From Anaerolineae bacterium (lineage in GTDB: Bacteria > Chloroflexota > Anaerolineae > Anaerolineales > Villigracilaceae): DNA of 43,926 nucleotides. The stretch is taken from the NCBI GenBank assembly GCA_018645405.1, contig JABGOQ010000202.1, positions 1 to 43,926 of the forward strand, read 5' to 3'. Under the pieces are notes generated by a model. That model did no database searches. It saw only the letters and a program-made list of their open reading frames with translations, and had not been told where the DNA came from. The translations under genes were made by a program, and so were the position numbers. Positions within the stretch are counted from its first letter, which is position 1, and each line of letters begins with the position of its first letter. This document shows, piece after piece, positions 16,601 through 23,939 of the stretch.

Positions 16601-17137
16601 ATGAAAAAAACATATTTTGTCGTGACAATCATCGGTCCAGATAAACGAGGGCTTGTCGCTGATGTAACAGAAACCATTCTCGAAAATGACGCCAGCATCG
16701 AAGAAAGCCATATGATGCGGCTTGGTGGAGAATTTGCAATGATGATGCTCATTGCTCTTCCAAAAGGTCAATATGAAAAATGTTGCCAAAATCTTGAGAA
16801 GTTTAAAGAAGAAGGGCTAGAAGTTTTCAGCCGTGAGACCGACCTTGCACGTCTGGAAAAATTTCAGGGATTTGTGCCTTATGAAATTTCTGTTTGGGGT
16901 GCAGACCATGCAGGAATTATCCATGCCGTGGCTGATTATCTCAGCGAGGCACATGTTCAGGTTGAAGATATTGAAACGCACGTCACGAAGGCTCCCCTCT
17001 CTGGTGCACCACTCTTTTCTATGAACGCCATGGTGCAGGTTCCCCCAGACTTGGCTCTTCCTGAGTTTAGAGAAGAATTAGAAGATTTAGGCGATGAGCT
17101 AGGTGTGGATATTGATGTGAAGATGCGGATGGATTAG
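16601..17137 (+). CDS. GcvR-like tandem ACT domain protein
   Basis: A 178-residue protein with two ACT domains. The first starts YFVVTIIGPDKRGLVADVTETILENDASIEESHMMRLGGEFAMMMLI and the second ISVWGADHAGIIHAVADYLSEAHVQVEDIETHV. This is the glycine cleavage repressor (GcvR) layout, in which the ACT pair senses glycine. Here no DNA-binding partner or gcv genes are adjacent, so the role is inferred from family only. GGAG lies 11 nt before the ATG, a TACAAT-like -10 box is visible at about 16543, and a strong terminator follows at 17158. Confidence 0.88.
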   Translation: MKKTYFVVTIIGPDKRGLVADVTETILENDASIEESHMMRLGGEFAMMMLIALPKGQYEKCCQNLEKFKEEGLEVFSRETDLARLEKFQGFVPYEISVWGADHAGIIHAVADYLSEAHVQVEDIETHVTKAPLSGAPLFSMNAMVQVPPDLALPEFREELEDLGDELGVDIDVKMRMD

Positions 17138-17157
17138 ATTTTCTACCTTAAAAGAAA

Positions 17158-17185
17158 AAAACGCCAAGATTTCTCTTGGCGTTTT
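17158..17185 (+). terminator. Rho-independent terminator after the GcvR-like gene
   Basis: A 12-bp near-perfect stem (AAAACGCCAAGA / TCTTGGCGTTTT) with a 4-nt loop TTTC, 20 nt after the stop codon. It is A/T-symmetric, so it could work in both directions. Confidence 0.85.
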
Positions 17186-17294
17186 CGCTTTAATGGATGC
17201 CTCGCATCACTCTTGCTTTTAGCTTGCTTCCTTATTAACGAGCATTTTGCAAAAGAAAGCAAATTCCGTTAAACGCCCCTCTGTCCTTCGGACA

Positions 17295-17330
17295 TCTCCC
17301 CCAAATTCTAAGTACGGAATTTAGGGGAGA
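17295..17330. repeat. Intergenic palindrome between the GcvR-like gene and copA
   Basis: TCTCCCCCAAATTC and GAATTTAGGGGAGA form a stem of about 14 bp with an 8-nt loop. It is preceded by a further CTGTCCTTCGGACA palindrome at 17281-17294. There is no T-run on the minus strand, so it reads as a REP-like element at the end of copA. Confidence 0.55.
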
Positions 17331-17340
17331 ATCATATTAA

Positions 17341-19782
17341 CTAGAATTTCGCCCTCTTCAGCCACAAACTATTACTCACCACTGAGACGGAACTAAAAGC
17401 CATCGCAAATGCCGCGAGCATGGGATTGATGAATCCCATCGCAGAGGCGGGGATTAAGATGATATTGTAGATAAACGCCCAAAAGAGATTTTGTTTAATC
17501 GTTTTCACCGTTTTTCGTGAGAGTTTGATGGCGCGTACTACGCCGCGCAAATCGCCGCTCATTAATGTGACGGGTGCTGCCGCCATAGCAACATCTGTGC
17601 CAGTGCCGATGGCGATTCCTACATCAGCTTGGGCAAGGGCGGGAGCGTCGTTTATGCCGTCGCCCACCATTGCCACAATACTGGTTGAAGGTTTTAGGTT
17701 GGAAGGTTGAAGGTTTTGAAGTTTTTTAACTTCATCTACTTTACCAGCGGGGAGAACTTCGGCGATGATTTTATCTACGCCAACTTGCGCACCAATCGCT
17801 TCGGCGGTGGCTTGGTTATCACCGGTGATCATGACGACTTCCAGTCCCATTTCTTTGAGTTCGGCAATTGCTTCTACTGAGCCATCTTTGAGGGTATCGG
17901 CTACGGCGATTATGCCAGCCACTTCACCATCTACAGCAACCAGCATGGCGGTTTTGGCTTCAGATTGAAGCCTTTTCATCTCTGCTTCGAGATTGTTGAG
18001 GGGATATGCATGTTCATTCATCATCCGCAAATTGCCAACGGCCACTTTTTTACCATCTACTTCGGCTGAAACGCCATGACCCGCTTGGGCTGAGAATCCT
18101 GTCAGGTCATCGAGAGCAAGTTCACGCAAGGTCGCTTCCGCCCAAATTGCTTCACCCAGAGGGTGTTCACTGCCTTTTTCCACCGAAGCGGCTAAAGCCA
18201 GCACAGTGTCTGCATCCCATTTATCTGCCACCACAATATCGGTCACGGCGGGCTGCCCTTTGGTAATTGTGCCTGTTTTATCGAGCACCACTGTGGTTGT
18301 TTTTCCGGCGGTTTCGAGACCTTCGCTAGAGCGAAAAAGGATGCCCATTTCTGCGCCCATGCCCGTGCCAACCATCACAGCGGTGGGCGTGGCAAGGCCC
18401 ATCGCGCAGGGGCAGGCGATAACGAGCACCGCGACCATATTGACGAGCGCACGAGTAAAGAGACTGATTTCGGAATCTGCGGGGAGGGGAACGAGGAAAT
18501 ACCAGACCGCAAAAGTGAGGGTGGCAATGGATAGAACTGCCGGAACGAACTTGGCTGAAACTTGGTCGGCGAGTTGCTGAATCGGCGCTTTGGACCCCTG
18601 AGCATCTTCGACGAGCTTGATAATTTGAGCAAGGGCAGTTTCTTTACCCACTTTCGTGGCTTCAACTTTGAGCAAGCCCATTTTGTTGAGGGTTGCACCA
18701 ATAACAGGCTCGCCAATCTTCTTTTCTACGGGCAGGGATTCGCCTGTGAGCATTGATTCATCGACCGAAGAATTGCCTTCCACGACCACACCATCTACAG
18801 GAATTTTCTCACCAGGCTTGATGAGGAGAATATCACCTGTGACCACATCTTCAAGAGGCATTTCAATTTCTTGATTGTCTCGAATAACGCGGGCCGTTTT
18901 GGCGCGTAATCCCATCAGCTTTTTGATGGCATCGCTGGTATGCCCTTTTGCGCGGGCTTCGAGAAATTTACCAACGCGGATCAAGGTAATAATAACGGCA
19001 GAAGTCTCAAAATAAATATGCCCGGGCAAAATACCGAGCATGACAATGAGCGAATAAAAATAGGCAGTAGATGATCCCATTGCGACCAAAACATCCATAT
19101 TCGCAGAACCATTGCGGAGAGATTTATACCCGCCCACATAATACTGCCAGCCTACATAAAATTGGACAGGGGTCGCAAGCGCAAGCATAAACCAATTTGA
19201 CCAAGCACCGTGCGACCACACGCCAAACATCCCCATATCTCGTCCCATTGAAAAAATAAAAAGCGGGATGGTGAAAATTAGCCCGATAATTAATAATCGT
19301 TTTTGCTCGGCAGTTTCTTGAGCGCGTGCTTTGGCTTCTGCATCTTCTGCATCGCCGCCCAATTCGAGAGAATCGAAGCCCACTGATTTGACAGCGCGGC
19401 GTAATTCCGCTTGTGTGATAAGTGTGGGGATATATTTGACGCGCGCTTTCTCTGTGGCAAAGGTGACTTGAGCCTCCAGCACGCCATCCAGTTCGCCCAG
19501 CATTCTTTCAAGTCTGCGAGCGTCGCTGTCATCAGAAAGACGCTGGATGATTAATTCGGCTTCGCCGGTTGCGATTCCGTAACCAGCGCGTTCGATACGT
19601 GCGATCACATCATCTACGCCGAGCAGGGATTGGTCAAGCTCAAAAGTAGCGCGCTCAGAGGAGAGATTGACGACTGCGCTATCTACGCCATCTAGTTTTT
19701 TTAGGTTACGCTCAACAGCGGCAACGCAATTGGCGCAGGTCATGCCAGTGATGGGGAGGGTTAGTTGGTGTTTGTTTGTCAT
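17341..19782 (-). CDS. copA: Copper-exporting P1B-type ATPase
   Basis: An 813-residue P1B ATPase of CopA length. The first heavy-metal domain has GMTCANC (Cys16, Cys19). A second N-terminal domain (about 75-145) has lost its CxxC. The core has TGES in [24 protein letters not shown] as the copper-selecting transmembrane site, the phosphorylation site [19 protein letters not shown] (HP), MITGDN and [22 protein letters not shown]. Eight membrane helices are expected. It exports Cu(I). Around 17683-17720 the normally short linker before MVGDGIND is replaced by [16 protein letters not shown], encoded by an in-frame copy of the genome's GGTTNNN repeat. It is the last gene of the copper block, with the LTxxQ lipoprotein directly upstream. 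Confidence 0.96.
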   Translation of the reverse strand: MTNKHQLTLPITGMTCANCVAAVERNLKKLDGVDSAVVNLSSERATFELDQSLLGVDDVIARIERAGYGIATGEAELIIQRLSDDSDARRLERMLGELDGVLEAQVTFATEKARVKYIPTLITQAELRRAVKSVGFDSLELGGDAEDAEAKARAQETAEQKRLLIIGLIFTIPLFIFSMGRDMGMFGVWSHGAWSNWFMLALATPVQFYVGWQYYVGGYKSLRNGSANMDVLVAMGSSTAYFYSLIVMLGILPGHIYFETSAVIITLIRVGKFLEARAKGHTSDAIKKLMGLRAKTARVIRDNQEIEMPLEDVVTGDILLIKPGEKIPVDGVVVEGNSSVDESMLTGESLPVEKKIGEPVIGATLNKMGLLKVEATKVGKETALAQIIKLVEDAQGSKAPIQQLADQVSAKFVPAVLSIATLTFAVWYFLVPLPADSEISLFTRALVNMVAVLVIACPCAMGLATPTAVMVGTGMGAEMGILFRSSEGLETAGKTTTVVLDKTGTITKGQPAVTDIVVADKWDADTVLALAASVEKGSEHPLGEAIWAEATLRELALDDLTGFSAQAGHGVSAEVDGKKVAVGNLRMMNEHAYPLNNLEAEMKRLQSEAKTAMLVAVDGEVAGIIAVADTLKDGSVEAIAELKEMGLEVVMITGDNQATAEAIGAQVGVDKIIAEVLPAGKVDEVKKLQNLQPSNLKPSTSIVAMVGDGINDAPALAQADVGIAIGTGTDVAMAAAPVTLMSGDLRGVVRAIKLSRKTVKTIKQNLFWAFIYNIILIPASAMGFINPMLAAFAMAFSSVSVVSNSLWLKRAKF
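17683..17720. repeat. GGTTNNN 7-nt-period repeat inserted in frame in copA
   Basis: Plus strand GGTTGAAGGTTTTAGGTTGG continues with AAGGTTGAAGGTTTT. Units start GGTT every 7-8 nt. Translated on the minus strand it gives [10 protein letters not shown], at a surface loop between two conserved P-domain segments. Confidence 0.7.
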
Positions 19783-19810
19783 TAAGGATTATCCTGATTT
19801 GGTTAAAAAA

Positions 19811-19862
19811 CTACGCATTAAGCAATAAATAAATGCGTAGTTCGTATTGCGTAAAACGTAAA
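19811..19862. repeat. GTATTGCGTAA-type intergenic repeat, copy 2
   Basis: CTACGCATTAAGCAATAAATA is followed by AAATGCGTAG (a palindrome with a loop) and CGTATTGCGTAAAACGTA. It lies between copA and the LTxxQ lipoprotein gene. Confidence 0.5.
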
Positions 19863-19873
19863 TTATGAGAATT

Positions 19874-20503
19874 TTATTCGCAATTATTATGTTGGTTCCA
19901 CATCTCAGCATCATGCCCATCTGGCACATTATTACAAGGGTCACCAGAGGTATATCCACGCAAGTCATTATATTTTGCCACTTGCTCAGCGGTAAGAATT
20001 TCAACCATAGATAAATGATATTTCAAATGGACGATACGCAATTGCCCATATAGCTCTGCGCTTTGTGTTACTTTCTCCTGCAAAAATTCTTCAGTGGTTG
20101 TCTCACCTGAAAAAGCATCATCAATAGCTATTTCAAGCGCAATAATCTTCTCACCTAAAGCAATCGCTTCTGTGCGCATCTCTTTATACAGAATTTCTAT
20201 ATTTTCTTTTTGCTCATCGCTAACTTTAAACTCACCCGCTTCAATCGCATCCAAAACATGACGCGGTCCAGGATACCCGTTCAACTCGGCGGGTTTTGCC
20301 ATCCCGCCAAAAGGCGTTCCTGCCCCAGACAGCAAGCCTTCAATATCATCCTGAGATAAAGCCTTTATCCCTCTCGCCTCCTGCCCCGTATAAGGCGAAT
20401 GAATAGCACTTTCGTCTTCTACTTCTGAAGAACAAGACGAGAGTGTCGCACCAACAATAATCAAGATGATAAAAAAGCCAATACCAATATTCTTTTTGGA
20501 CAT
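19874..20503 (-). CDS. LTxxQ-type metal-stress lipoprotein
   Basis: A 209-residue lipoprotein. The signal peptide MSKKNIGIGFFIILIIVGATLSSC ends in a lipobox. The mature part is mostly helical and charged, with FKVSDEQKENIEILYKEMRTEAIALGEKI, a glutamate-rich second helix pair and YHLSMVEILTAEQVAKYNDLRG, the LTxxQ-like motif of the CpxP/Spy/heavy-metal-resistance superfamily. It ends in a His/Asp/Cys-rich tail (PCNNVPDGHDAEMWNQHNNCE) that could bind metal. ATG 20503 is preferred because AAGGAA lies 9 nt upstream and the signal peptide begins there. It sits between a terminator after copZ and copA, so it is probably transcribed with copA. A copper-sensing or chaperone role outside the membrane is inference. 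Confidence 0.75.
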   Translation of the reverse strand: MSKKNIGIGFFIILIIVGATLSSCSSEVEDESAIHSPYTGQEARGIKALSQDDIEGLLSGAGTPFGGMAKPAELNGYPGPRHVLDAIEAGEFKVSDEQKENIEILYKEMRTEAIALGEKIIALEIAIDDAFSGETTTEEFLQEKVTQSAELYGQLRIVHLKYHLSMVEILTAEQVAKYNDLRGYTSGDPCNNVPDGHDAEMWNQHNNCE

Positions 20504-20618
20504 TTTCACTTTATTCCTTTTCGAACAGGATGGAAGAAGCGCATCGTACTTGTTTTCAACTTGCATCCGTTTAATTATCTAATTTCTTTCGTGATCAAAA
20601 AATACCGTTAAATGAAAA

Positions 20619-20640
20619 AGGGTGACCATTCAGCCACCCT
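20619..20640 (-). terminator. Terminator after copZ
   Basis: On the minus strand AGGGTG and CACCCT pair around a 10-nt loop and are followed by TTTTTCATTT. It splits the copper block into csoR-to-copZ and lipoprotein-copA units, perhaps with partial read-through. Confidence 0.7.
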
Positions 20641-20650
20641 CTCAAACAAA

Positions 20651-20857
20651 CTACGCAGCAACTGGATAATTGATCTCAGCCATCAGACTTTTGATCGCAT
20701 CCTCATTTGCTGGAACATCAAAAGTAATCTCGACCACCTTGGTCTCGGCACTAGCGGTGACGCTCTGAACGCCATCCATCTCGCTAATTTCCATTTGAAT
20801 GGTATTGACACAATGTCCGCAAGAAATGCCAGGTACAGAATAGGTAGTGGTAGTCAT
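20651..20857 (-). CDS. copZ: Copper chaperone CopZ (single HMA domain)
   Basis: A 68-residue heavy-metal-associated domain with TYSVPGISCGHCVNTIQMEIS. The metal-binding CxxC is Cys13/Cys16, followed by VQSVTASAETKVVEITFD and a final KSLMAEINYPVA. It would carry Cu(I) to the N-terminal domain of CopA or to CsoR. ATG 20857 is chosen over 20872 because GGAGG sits 8 nt upstream, and the longer start would place an ATG over that site. It follows the Fe-S metallochaperone gene by 29 nt and is followed by a terminator. Confidence 0.93.
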   Translation of the reverse strand: MTTTTYSVPGISCGHCVNTIQMEISEMDGVQSVTASAETKVVEITFDVPANEDAIKSLMAEINYPVAA

Positions 20858-20886
20858 GGGTAAAACCTCCAATAAATTGTCTAGGG

Positions 20887-21306
20887 TTAATATGAAAAAT
20901 CTTTTACAAAAGCCCGCACGTTACCAAGACAACAATCGCCTTGGGGATTTCGTATGTCGCAGGCGCATTGACCAGCTTTTATGCCAGCGGTAATTTCTTC
21001 AACCGCAGTAGTTTTTCCGCTTTCAGTAATTTCGCTGCTTATGCTTCCTACCGTATGGTTGAAACAATAGCAGATAGTACTCTCTTTCTCATTAACATGC
21101 TTTTGATAAATACGCTCACGTAGATCATCTTCGACAAAAACTTGTTGCCCATCTTCGCTATAGTAGACGGTGGGGCAATCTGGATCAGTACAAAATCTAT
21201 AATTTCCTACTCCCAAGATATTTAAAGGGAGAGATAACATCGCCTTGACAATTTGTGTATCGACTCGCTTGCCAAGAGCACCGTTTGTAGGGCAAGTTTT
21301 GCTCAC
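20887..21306 (-). CDS. Iron-sulfur/zinc metallochaperone, CopZ N-terminal-domain type
   Basis: A 139-residue Cys-rich protein: TCPTNG (Cys5), FCTDPDC (39, 44), ICYCFNHTVGSI (79, 81), GQCACDIRNPQGDCCLG (114, 116, 125, 126). This matches the N-terminal [2Fe-2S]/Zn domain of the unusual CopZ of Archaeoglobus fulgidus, where it is fused to an HMA domain. Here the HMA domain is the next gene. The Cys-x-Cys and following Cys cluster resemble BFD-like 2Fe-2S sites. It would work with CopZ in copper handling, perhaps reducing Cu(II). The start is GTG at 21306 without an obvious Shine-Dalgarno, and a TAG lies 3 nt upstream in frame, so no longer start exists. Confidence 0.85.
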   Translation of the reverse strand: MSKTCPTNGALGKRVDTQIVKAMLSLPLNILGVGNYRFCTDPDCPTVYYSEDGQQVFVEDDLRERIYQKHVNEKESTICYCFNHTVGSISSEITESGKTTAVEEITAGIKAGQCACDIRNPQGDCCLGNVRAFVKDFSY

Positions 21307-21343
21307 GCTCTAAAAAACATCTTTTTTGTCATCGTCAATCTTC

Positions 21344-21907
21344 TTATTCATTGAGATTGTCACTAACAAAATCTATCAACTCATCAACTTCAACATACAT
21401 TGTACGTTCAGGATTATCTGGCGCACCATAATCTTTGATCCAAGTTATTTGCCCATCTCGATCTACTAAAACAAAGGTATGGCTTGGCTCTCCGTTGTCT
21501 ATGGCCCATTGTAAAACATCATATTCCGCTGAAGCTTTTAGCTCAGGGTCGGAAAGTACTGGCACACTGGTAATACCTAAATCCTGTGCTTCTAGTGCCA
21601 TTTCTTCCACGGTATCACGAGCAATGCTAATAACTTGAACGTTGAGAGCTTGAAATTCAGAACTGTTTTGCAAATCCACGATTTGCTGCATACAAGGTGG
21701 TCAGCCAACTGCCATGTGAAAGAATAACAGCACTGGCGTTCCTGAATAGTCCGATAACGCTGTTTTTCCACCAAGAGTATTATCCAATTCAAAATTTGGA
21801 GCAAGTGTCCCTACGAGCGAGTCTTCTGGAGGGGATTGGGGTGTACAGGCTGCAAGAATCAACAACAGTATAACGAATAAGATCGTGCGAGTTTTTTTTA
21901 TTTGCAT
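21344..21907 (-). CDS. Redoxin (TlpA/AhpC-like) lipoprotein with UGA at the first CxxC position (probable selenoprotein)
   Basis: Read through one in-frame UGA (21701-21703), this is a 187-residue thioredoxin-fold lipoprotein. The signal peptide FVILLLILAAC ends in a lipobox at Cys21. GTLAPNFELDNTLGGKTALSDYSGTPVLLFF is the typical redoxin lead-in. Then HMAVG-U-PPCMQQIVDL has UGA at codon 69 where TlpA-like proteins have the nucleophilic Cys, with the resolving Cys at 72. The second half (VISIARDTVEEM, cis-Pro in ITSVPVLSDPEL, HTFVLVDRDGQI) is intact. I infer selenocysteine in a U-x-x-C centre. A SECIS-like hairpin follows. It starts 13 nt after csoR, with AGAGG before the ATG. Its likely role is a membrane-tethered thiol or peroxide reductase in copper stress. 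A simple nonsense mutation is the alternative. Confidence 0.8.
21670..21686 (-). promoter_or_regulatory. Candidate bacterial SECIS hairpin of the redoxin
   Basis: On the minus strand GCAAATC-GTG-GATTTGC is a perfect 7-bp stem with a GUG loop, starting 14 nt after the UGA. Spacing, stem length and the GU at the loop start equal those of the candidate at 440-456 in the methyltransferase. Confidence 0.65.
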
Positions 21908-21919
21908 TTAGAACCTCTT

Positions 21920-22189
21920 TTAAACTTTAGTCGCCGTCTCAAAGACTTCTTTGATTTCGACCAATACGCGCTCGCGCTCACTTGCATCTTCACCTTGGAT
22001 AGCGGTGATGACGCAAGAGTTGAGATGGTCTTCGAGAATGATGGTACTGATTTTATTCAGTGCAGCTTCTACCGCCTGAATCTGACGGATCACGTCAATA
22101 CAGTAGGCATCTTCTTCGACCATGCGAGTGATTCCGCGCAAGTGTCCTTCAACTGTTTTTAATCGTTGTAGTGCGTTTTCGTGTTTCAT
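21920..22189 (-). CDS. csoR: Copper-sensing repressor CsoR
   Basis: An 89-residue all-helical protein of the CsoR/RcnR family: MKHENALQRLKTVEGHLRGITRMVEEDAYC then IDVIRQIQAVEAALNKIS and EDHLNSC. The Cu(I) ligands Cys30, His55 and Cys59 are all present (the C-H-C set of CsoR rather than the RcnR set). Copper binding releases it from DNA. ATG 22189 is chosen because GGAGG lies 9 nt upstream. The ATG at 22213 would put the ribosome site inside the coding part. Its own promoter and a G-tract operator lie directly upstream, so it should autoregulate the copper operon. Confidence 0.95.
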   Translation of the reverse strand: MKHENALQRLKTVEGHLRGITRMVEEDAYCIDVIRQIQAVEAALNKISTIILEDHLNSCVITAIQGEDASERERVLVEIKEVFETATKV

Positions 22190-22200
22190 AGAGAGTTTCC

Positions 22201-22228
22201 TCCCCCCCCCCATAGGGGGTGGGTAGGA
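22201..22228 (-). promoter_or_regulatory. CsoR operator (G-tract palindrome) overlapping the csoR ribosome binding site
   Basis: On the minus strand CCTACCCACCCCCTATGGGG followed by more G is the pseudo-palindromic C-tract/G-tract with flanking TAC typical of CsoR sites. It lies a few nt downstream of the -10 box. Its G-run forms the GGAGG that precedes the csoR start. Confidence 0.75.
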
Positions 22229-22230
22229 GT

Positions 22231-22259
22231 AATATATCTAACCCTCCCAACTTTGTCAA
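22231..22259 (-). promoter_or_regulatory. Sigma-70 promoter of the copper operon
   Basis: On the minus strand a perfect -35 TTGACA (22254-22259), a 17-nt spacer and a -10 TATATT (22231-22236). Transcription would start about 7 nt further, just before the CsoR operator. Confidence 0.85.
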
Positions 22260-22460
22260 GACGCCTAACAAATCTGATAAGTGATAACCAATCCCCTATT
22301 GACAAAAAGATGCTATTCTTCTCTTAGAAAGACTTTCGCTAAGAGTTTTGAAGAAGATGATAAGAAATTTTCAATAACACCATTGATACCATCACCGAGT
22401 AATGGCAGACACCTTTCGCAGCATGGTATTTTCCCTCATTAATCTATTCTATTCGCCTAA
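22260..22460. other. Intergenic region upstream of csoR
   Basis: No gene is seen. It holds CTGATAAGTGATAA, a perfect plus-strand TTGACA (22299-22304) without a convincing -10 box, and a CTCTTAG/CTAAGAG hairpin with an 11-nt loop at about 22319-22343. Confidence 0.4.
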
Positions 22461-22634
22461 ATGTGGGCTATAGTGTTCCCCACGACAATCATTTTTATAC
22501 TTCTTGCAACAGGGCTTTTCTTGGGTATCGTTATCTGGCATAAATCTATAAAGATGAGGAAAGCAAAACCATCAGTCGTATCTTCTGGCTCATGCGTTTC
22601 TCTTTATTCATACAAACCTCTTTTCATCGTATAA
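22461..22634 (+). CDS. Possible small membrane protein
   Basis: A 57-codon frame starting MWAIVFPTTIIFILLATGL with one hydrophobic segment followed by WHKSIKMRKAK, a positive-inside pattern for a single-pass protein. There is no Shine-Dalgarno site before the ATG. It overlaps the promoter of the next gene. I do not recognise a family, and it may be spurious. Confidence 0.25.
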   Translation: MWAIVFPTTIIFILLATGLFLGIVIWHKSIKMRKAKPSVVSSGSCVSLYSYKPLFIV

Positions 22635-22635
22635 T
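22607..22635 (+). promoter_or_regulatory. Promoter of the 22643 lipoprotein, probably giving a leaderless transcript
   Basis: A consensus -10 TATAAT (22630-22635) with a TTCATA -35 (22607-22612) at 17-nt spacing. The ATG starts 8 nt after the -10, about where transcription should begin, and no Shine-Dalgarno site is visible. Confidence 0.55.
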
Positions 22636-22642
22636 TGGATCT

Positions 22643-23269
22643 ATGACGAATAATAAAATGCTTCTCTTGCACCTCGCCCTCCTACTCCTTATTCTCAGTG
22701 CGTGCAGACCCAAAACACCTATCTCTTCACAAAACGCCATTTCTGCTGCGATTGCAAGCACGCTCGCTGCACTTCCTCAACCAACCATCCAGCCTACCTA
22801 TACCCCTTACCCCACAGTCACGCCGCATGCTCCTCCATTACAAGGTCTTTTTTGCGAATATGAATTCTGCGTTGGACACGCTCCCGATACAGCTTTTTTT
22901 GATGCACGTGATTCAAAAAACCCCAGTGTCTACAGTGAGGGGATGCTTGCTACATATCGCTCCGATCTTTTTACGCTTATCATTTGGCAACTTAATCATG
23001 GATCGGATGATCCGCAATTGATGCTTGATCTCATTATGGAAGAGGGATTAGACACCCGCCGCGGCAACCTTGACGTCAACTTGCTCGGCGACCTAACGAC
23101 ATTTTATACACCCATCACAACCACCGCCACTGAAATCCTACCCGCAGGGGGAGCAGCCGCCTGGGTCTGCGGTGACCGTGCCTTTGGCTGGAAAGTCTAC
23201 ACAGCAAGCGAAGAAATTGCCTCGCAACTCTTTGCAGAAACAATAAAAAAGTTTCGTTGCAACCAATAG
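22643..23269 (+). CDS. Lipoprotein of unknown function
   Basis: A 208-residue protein. The signal peptide MTNNKMLLLHLALLLLILSAC ends in a lipobox, and a Pro/Thr linker follows. The mature part has GLFCEYEFCVGHAPDTAFFDARDSKNP with two Cys, and DRAFGWKVYTASEEIASQLFAETIKKFRCN near the end. Similar small lipoproteins are common in Anaerolineae, but I can name no family and no catalytic motif. ATG 22643 is chosen because the signal peptide begins there and the promoter position agrees. A terminator follows, so it is monocistronic. Confidence 0.75.
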   Translation: MTNNKMLLLHLALLLLILSACRPKTPISSQNAISAAIASTLAALPQPTIQPTYTPYPTVTPHAPPLQGLFCEYEFCVGHAPDTAFFDARDSKNPSVYSEGMLATYRSDLFTLIIWQLNHGSDDPQLMLDLIMEEGLDTRRGNLDVNLLGDLTTFYTPITTTATEILPAGGAAAWVCGDRAFGWKVYTASEEIASQLFAETIKKFRCNQ

Positions 23270-23289
23270 CCATTGACCCAATTAAGACC

Positions 23290-23323
23290 AAAAAGGTCGG
23301 AGAGTTTTCTCTCCGACCTTTTT
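23290..23323 (+). terminator. Bidirectional terminator before the dcw cluster
   Basis: A 15-bp perfect stem (AAAAAGGTCGGAGAG / CTCTCCGACCTTTTT) with a TTTT loop. It ends the lipoprotein transcript and isolates the following cluster. Confidence 0.9.
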
Positions 23324-23383
23324 CTTTATCCAATATCAAAGAACTCAACAACAACTTCAACAGCAAATAACCAGAAGTACTAC

Positions 23384-23412
23384 TTGCATTTCGGGTGTGA
23401 ATAATGTAGAAT
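23384..23412 (+). promoter_or_regulatory. Promoter of the division and cell wall cluster
   Basis: -35 TTGCAT (23384-23389), 17-nt spacer, -10 TAGAAT (23407-23412). The MraZ boxes begin within the -10 box and run over the expected transcription start. Confidence 0.7.
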
Positions 23413-23439
23413 GTGGTACAAAGTGGTAGAAAGTGGAGG
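23410..23439 (+). promoter_or_regulatory. MraZ operator: three tandem 10-bp boxes
   Basis: AATGTGGTAC, AAAGTGGTAG and AAAGTGGAGG follow one another with an exact 10-bp period. Tandem AAAGTGG-type or TGGGN repeats upstream of mraZ are the known binding sites of MraZ, which represses its own dcw operon. A CGCCGG/CCGGCG hairpin follows in the leader at about 23456-23473. Confidence 0.85.
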
Positions 23440-23500
23440 GCAAATTCCTCCTGAGCGCCGGTTTCTCCGGCGTTTGCCTGTTAAATAGGATAAAGAACAA

Positions 23501-23938
23501 ATGTTCTTAGGTCAATACCAACACTCACTCGATGCAAAAGGACGTCTTATCGTCCCCGCCCGCTTCCGCGATAGCCTCGCAGAAGGTGGCTTTGTTACGC
23601 GTGGGTTTGACCGCTGCCTTATGGTGATGACCCTCGATTATTTCGAAGTCGTTTACCAACGCATCAATTCGATGAACTTGGCAGACCCATCCACACGAGA
23701 GTTACGCCGGCTTTTCTTTGCTAATGCCTATTCTATCACTCCTGACAAAGTTGGGCGAATCAACCTCCCTTCTGATTTACGTCAATTTGCCCAAATAGAA
23801 ACTGACACAACTGTCGCCGGACAAGGCGAATACTTTGAGATTTGGCTCCCCACCTTGTGGGAAAAGCAAATGACCACCCTAGAAAACGCCGAAGCCAACA
23901 CCGAACGCTTTTCCGCCCTCGACCTCTCAGGAAACTGA
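23501..23938 (+). CDS. mraZ: Transcriptional regulator MraZ
   Basis: A 145-residue protein with two AbrB-like SpoVT/MraZ repeats. It starts MFLGQYQHSLDAKGRLIVPARFRDSL, with the DxKGR signature. The second repeat, ANAYSITPDKVGRINLPSDLRQFA, has D-x-x-G-R-I-x-L-P. MraZ is a ring-shaped DNA-binding protein that controls the dcw cluster. Its probable binding boxes lie just upstream. AGGA-type sequence in AATAGGATAAAG precedes the ATG. The next gene, rsmH, starts 1 nt after the stop, as in most bacteria. Confidence 0.96.
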   Translation: MFLGQYQHSLDAKGRLIVPARFRDSLAEGGFVTRGFDRCLMVMTLDYFEVVYQRINSMNLADPSTRELRRLFFANAYSITPDKVGRINLPSDLRQFAQIETDTTVAGQGEYFEIWLPTLWEKQMTTLENAEANTERFSALDLSGN

Positions 23939-23939
23939 G

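Noticed and set aside
17683..17720. The GGTTNNN arrays as a CRISPR array
   Set aside because: Units are 7-8 nt without spacers and lie within coding DNA. No cas genes are in the window.
20941..21123. A 60-codon plus-strand frame within the copper block
   Set aside because: It is antisense to the Cys-rich metallochaperone gene and has no ribosome site.
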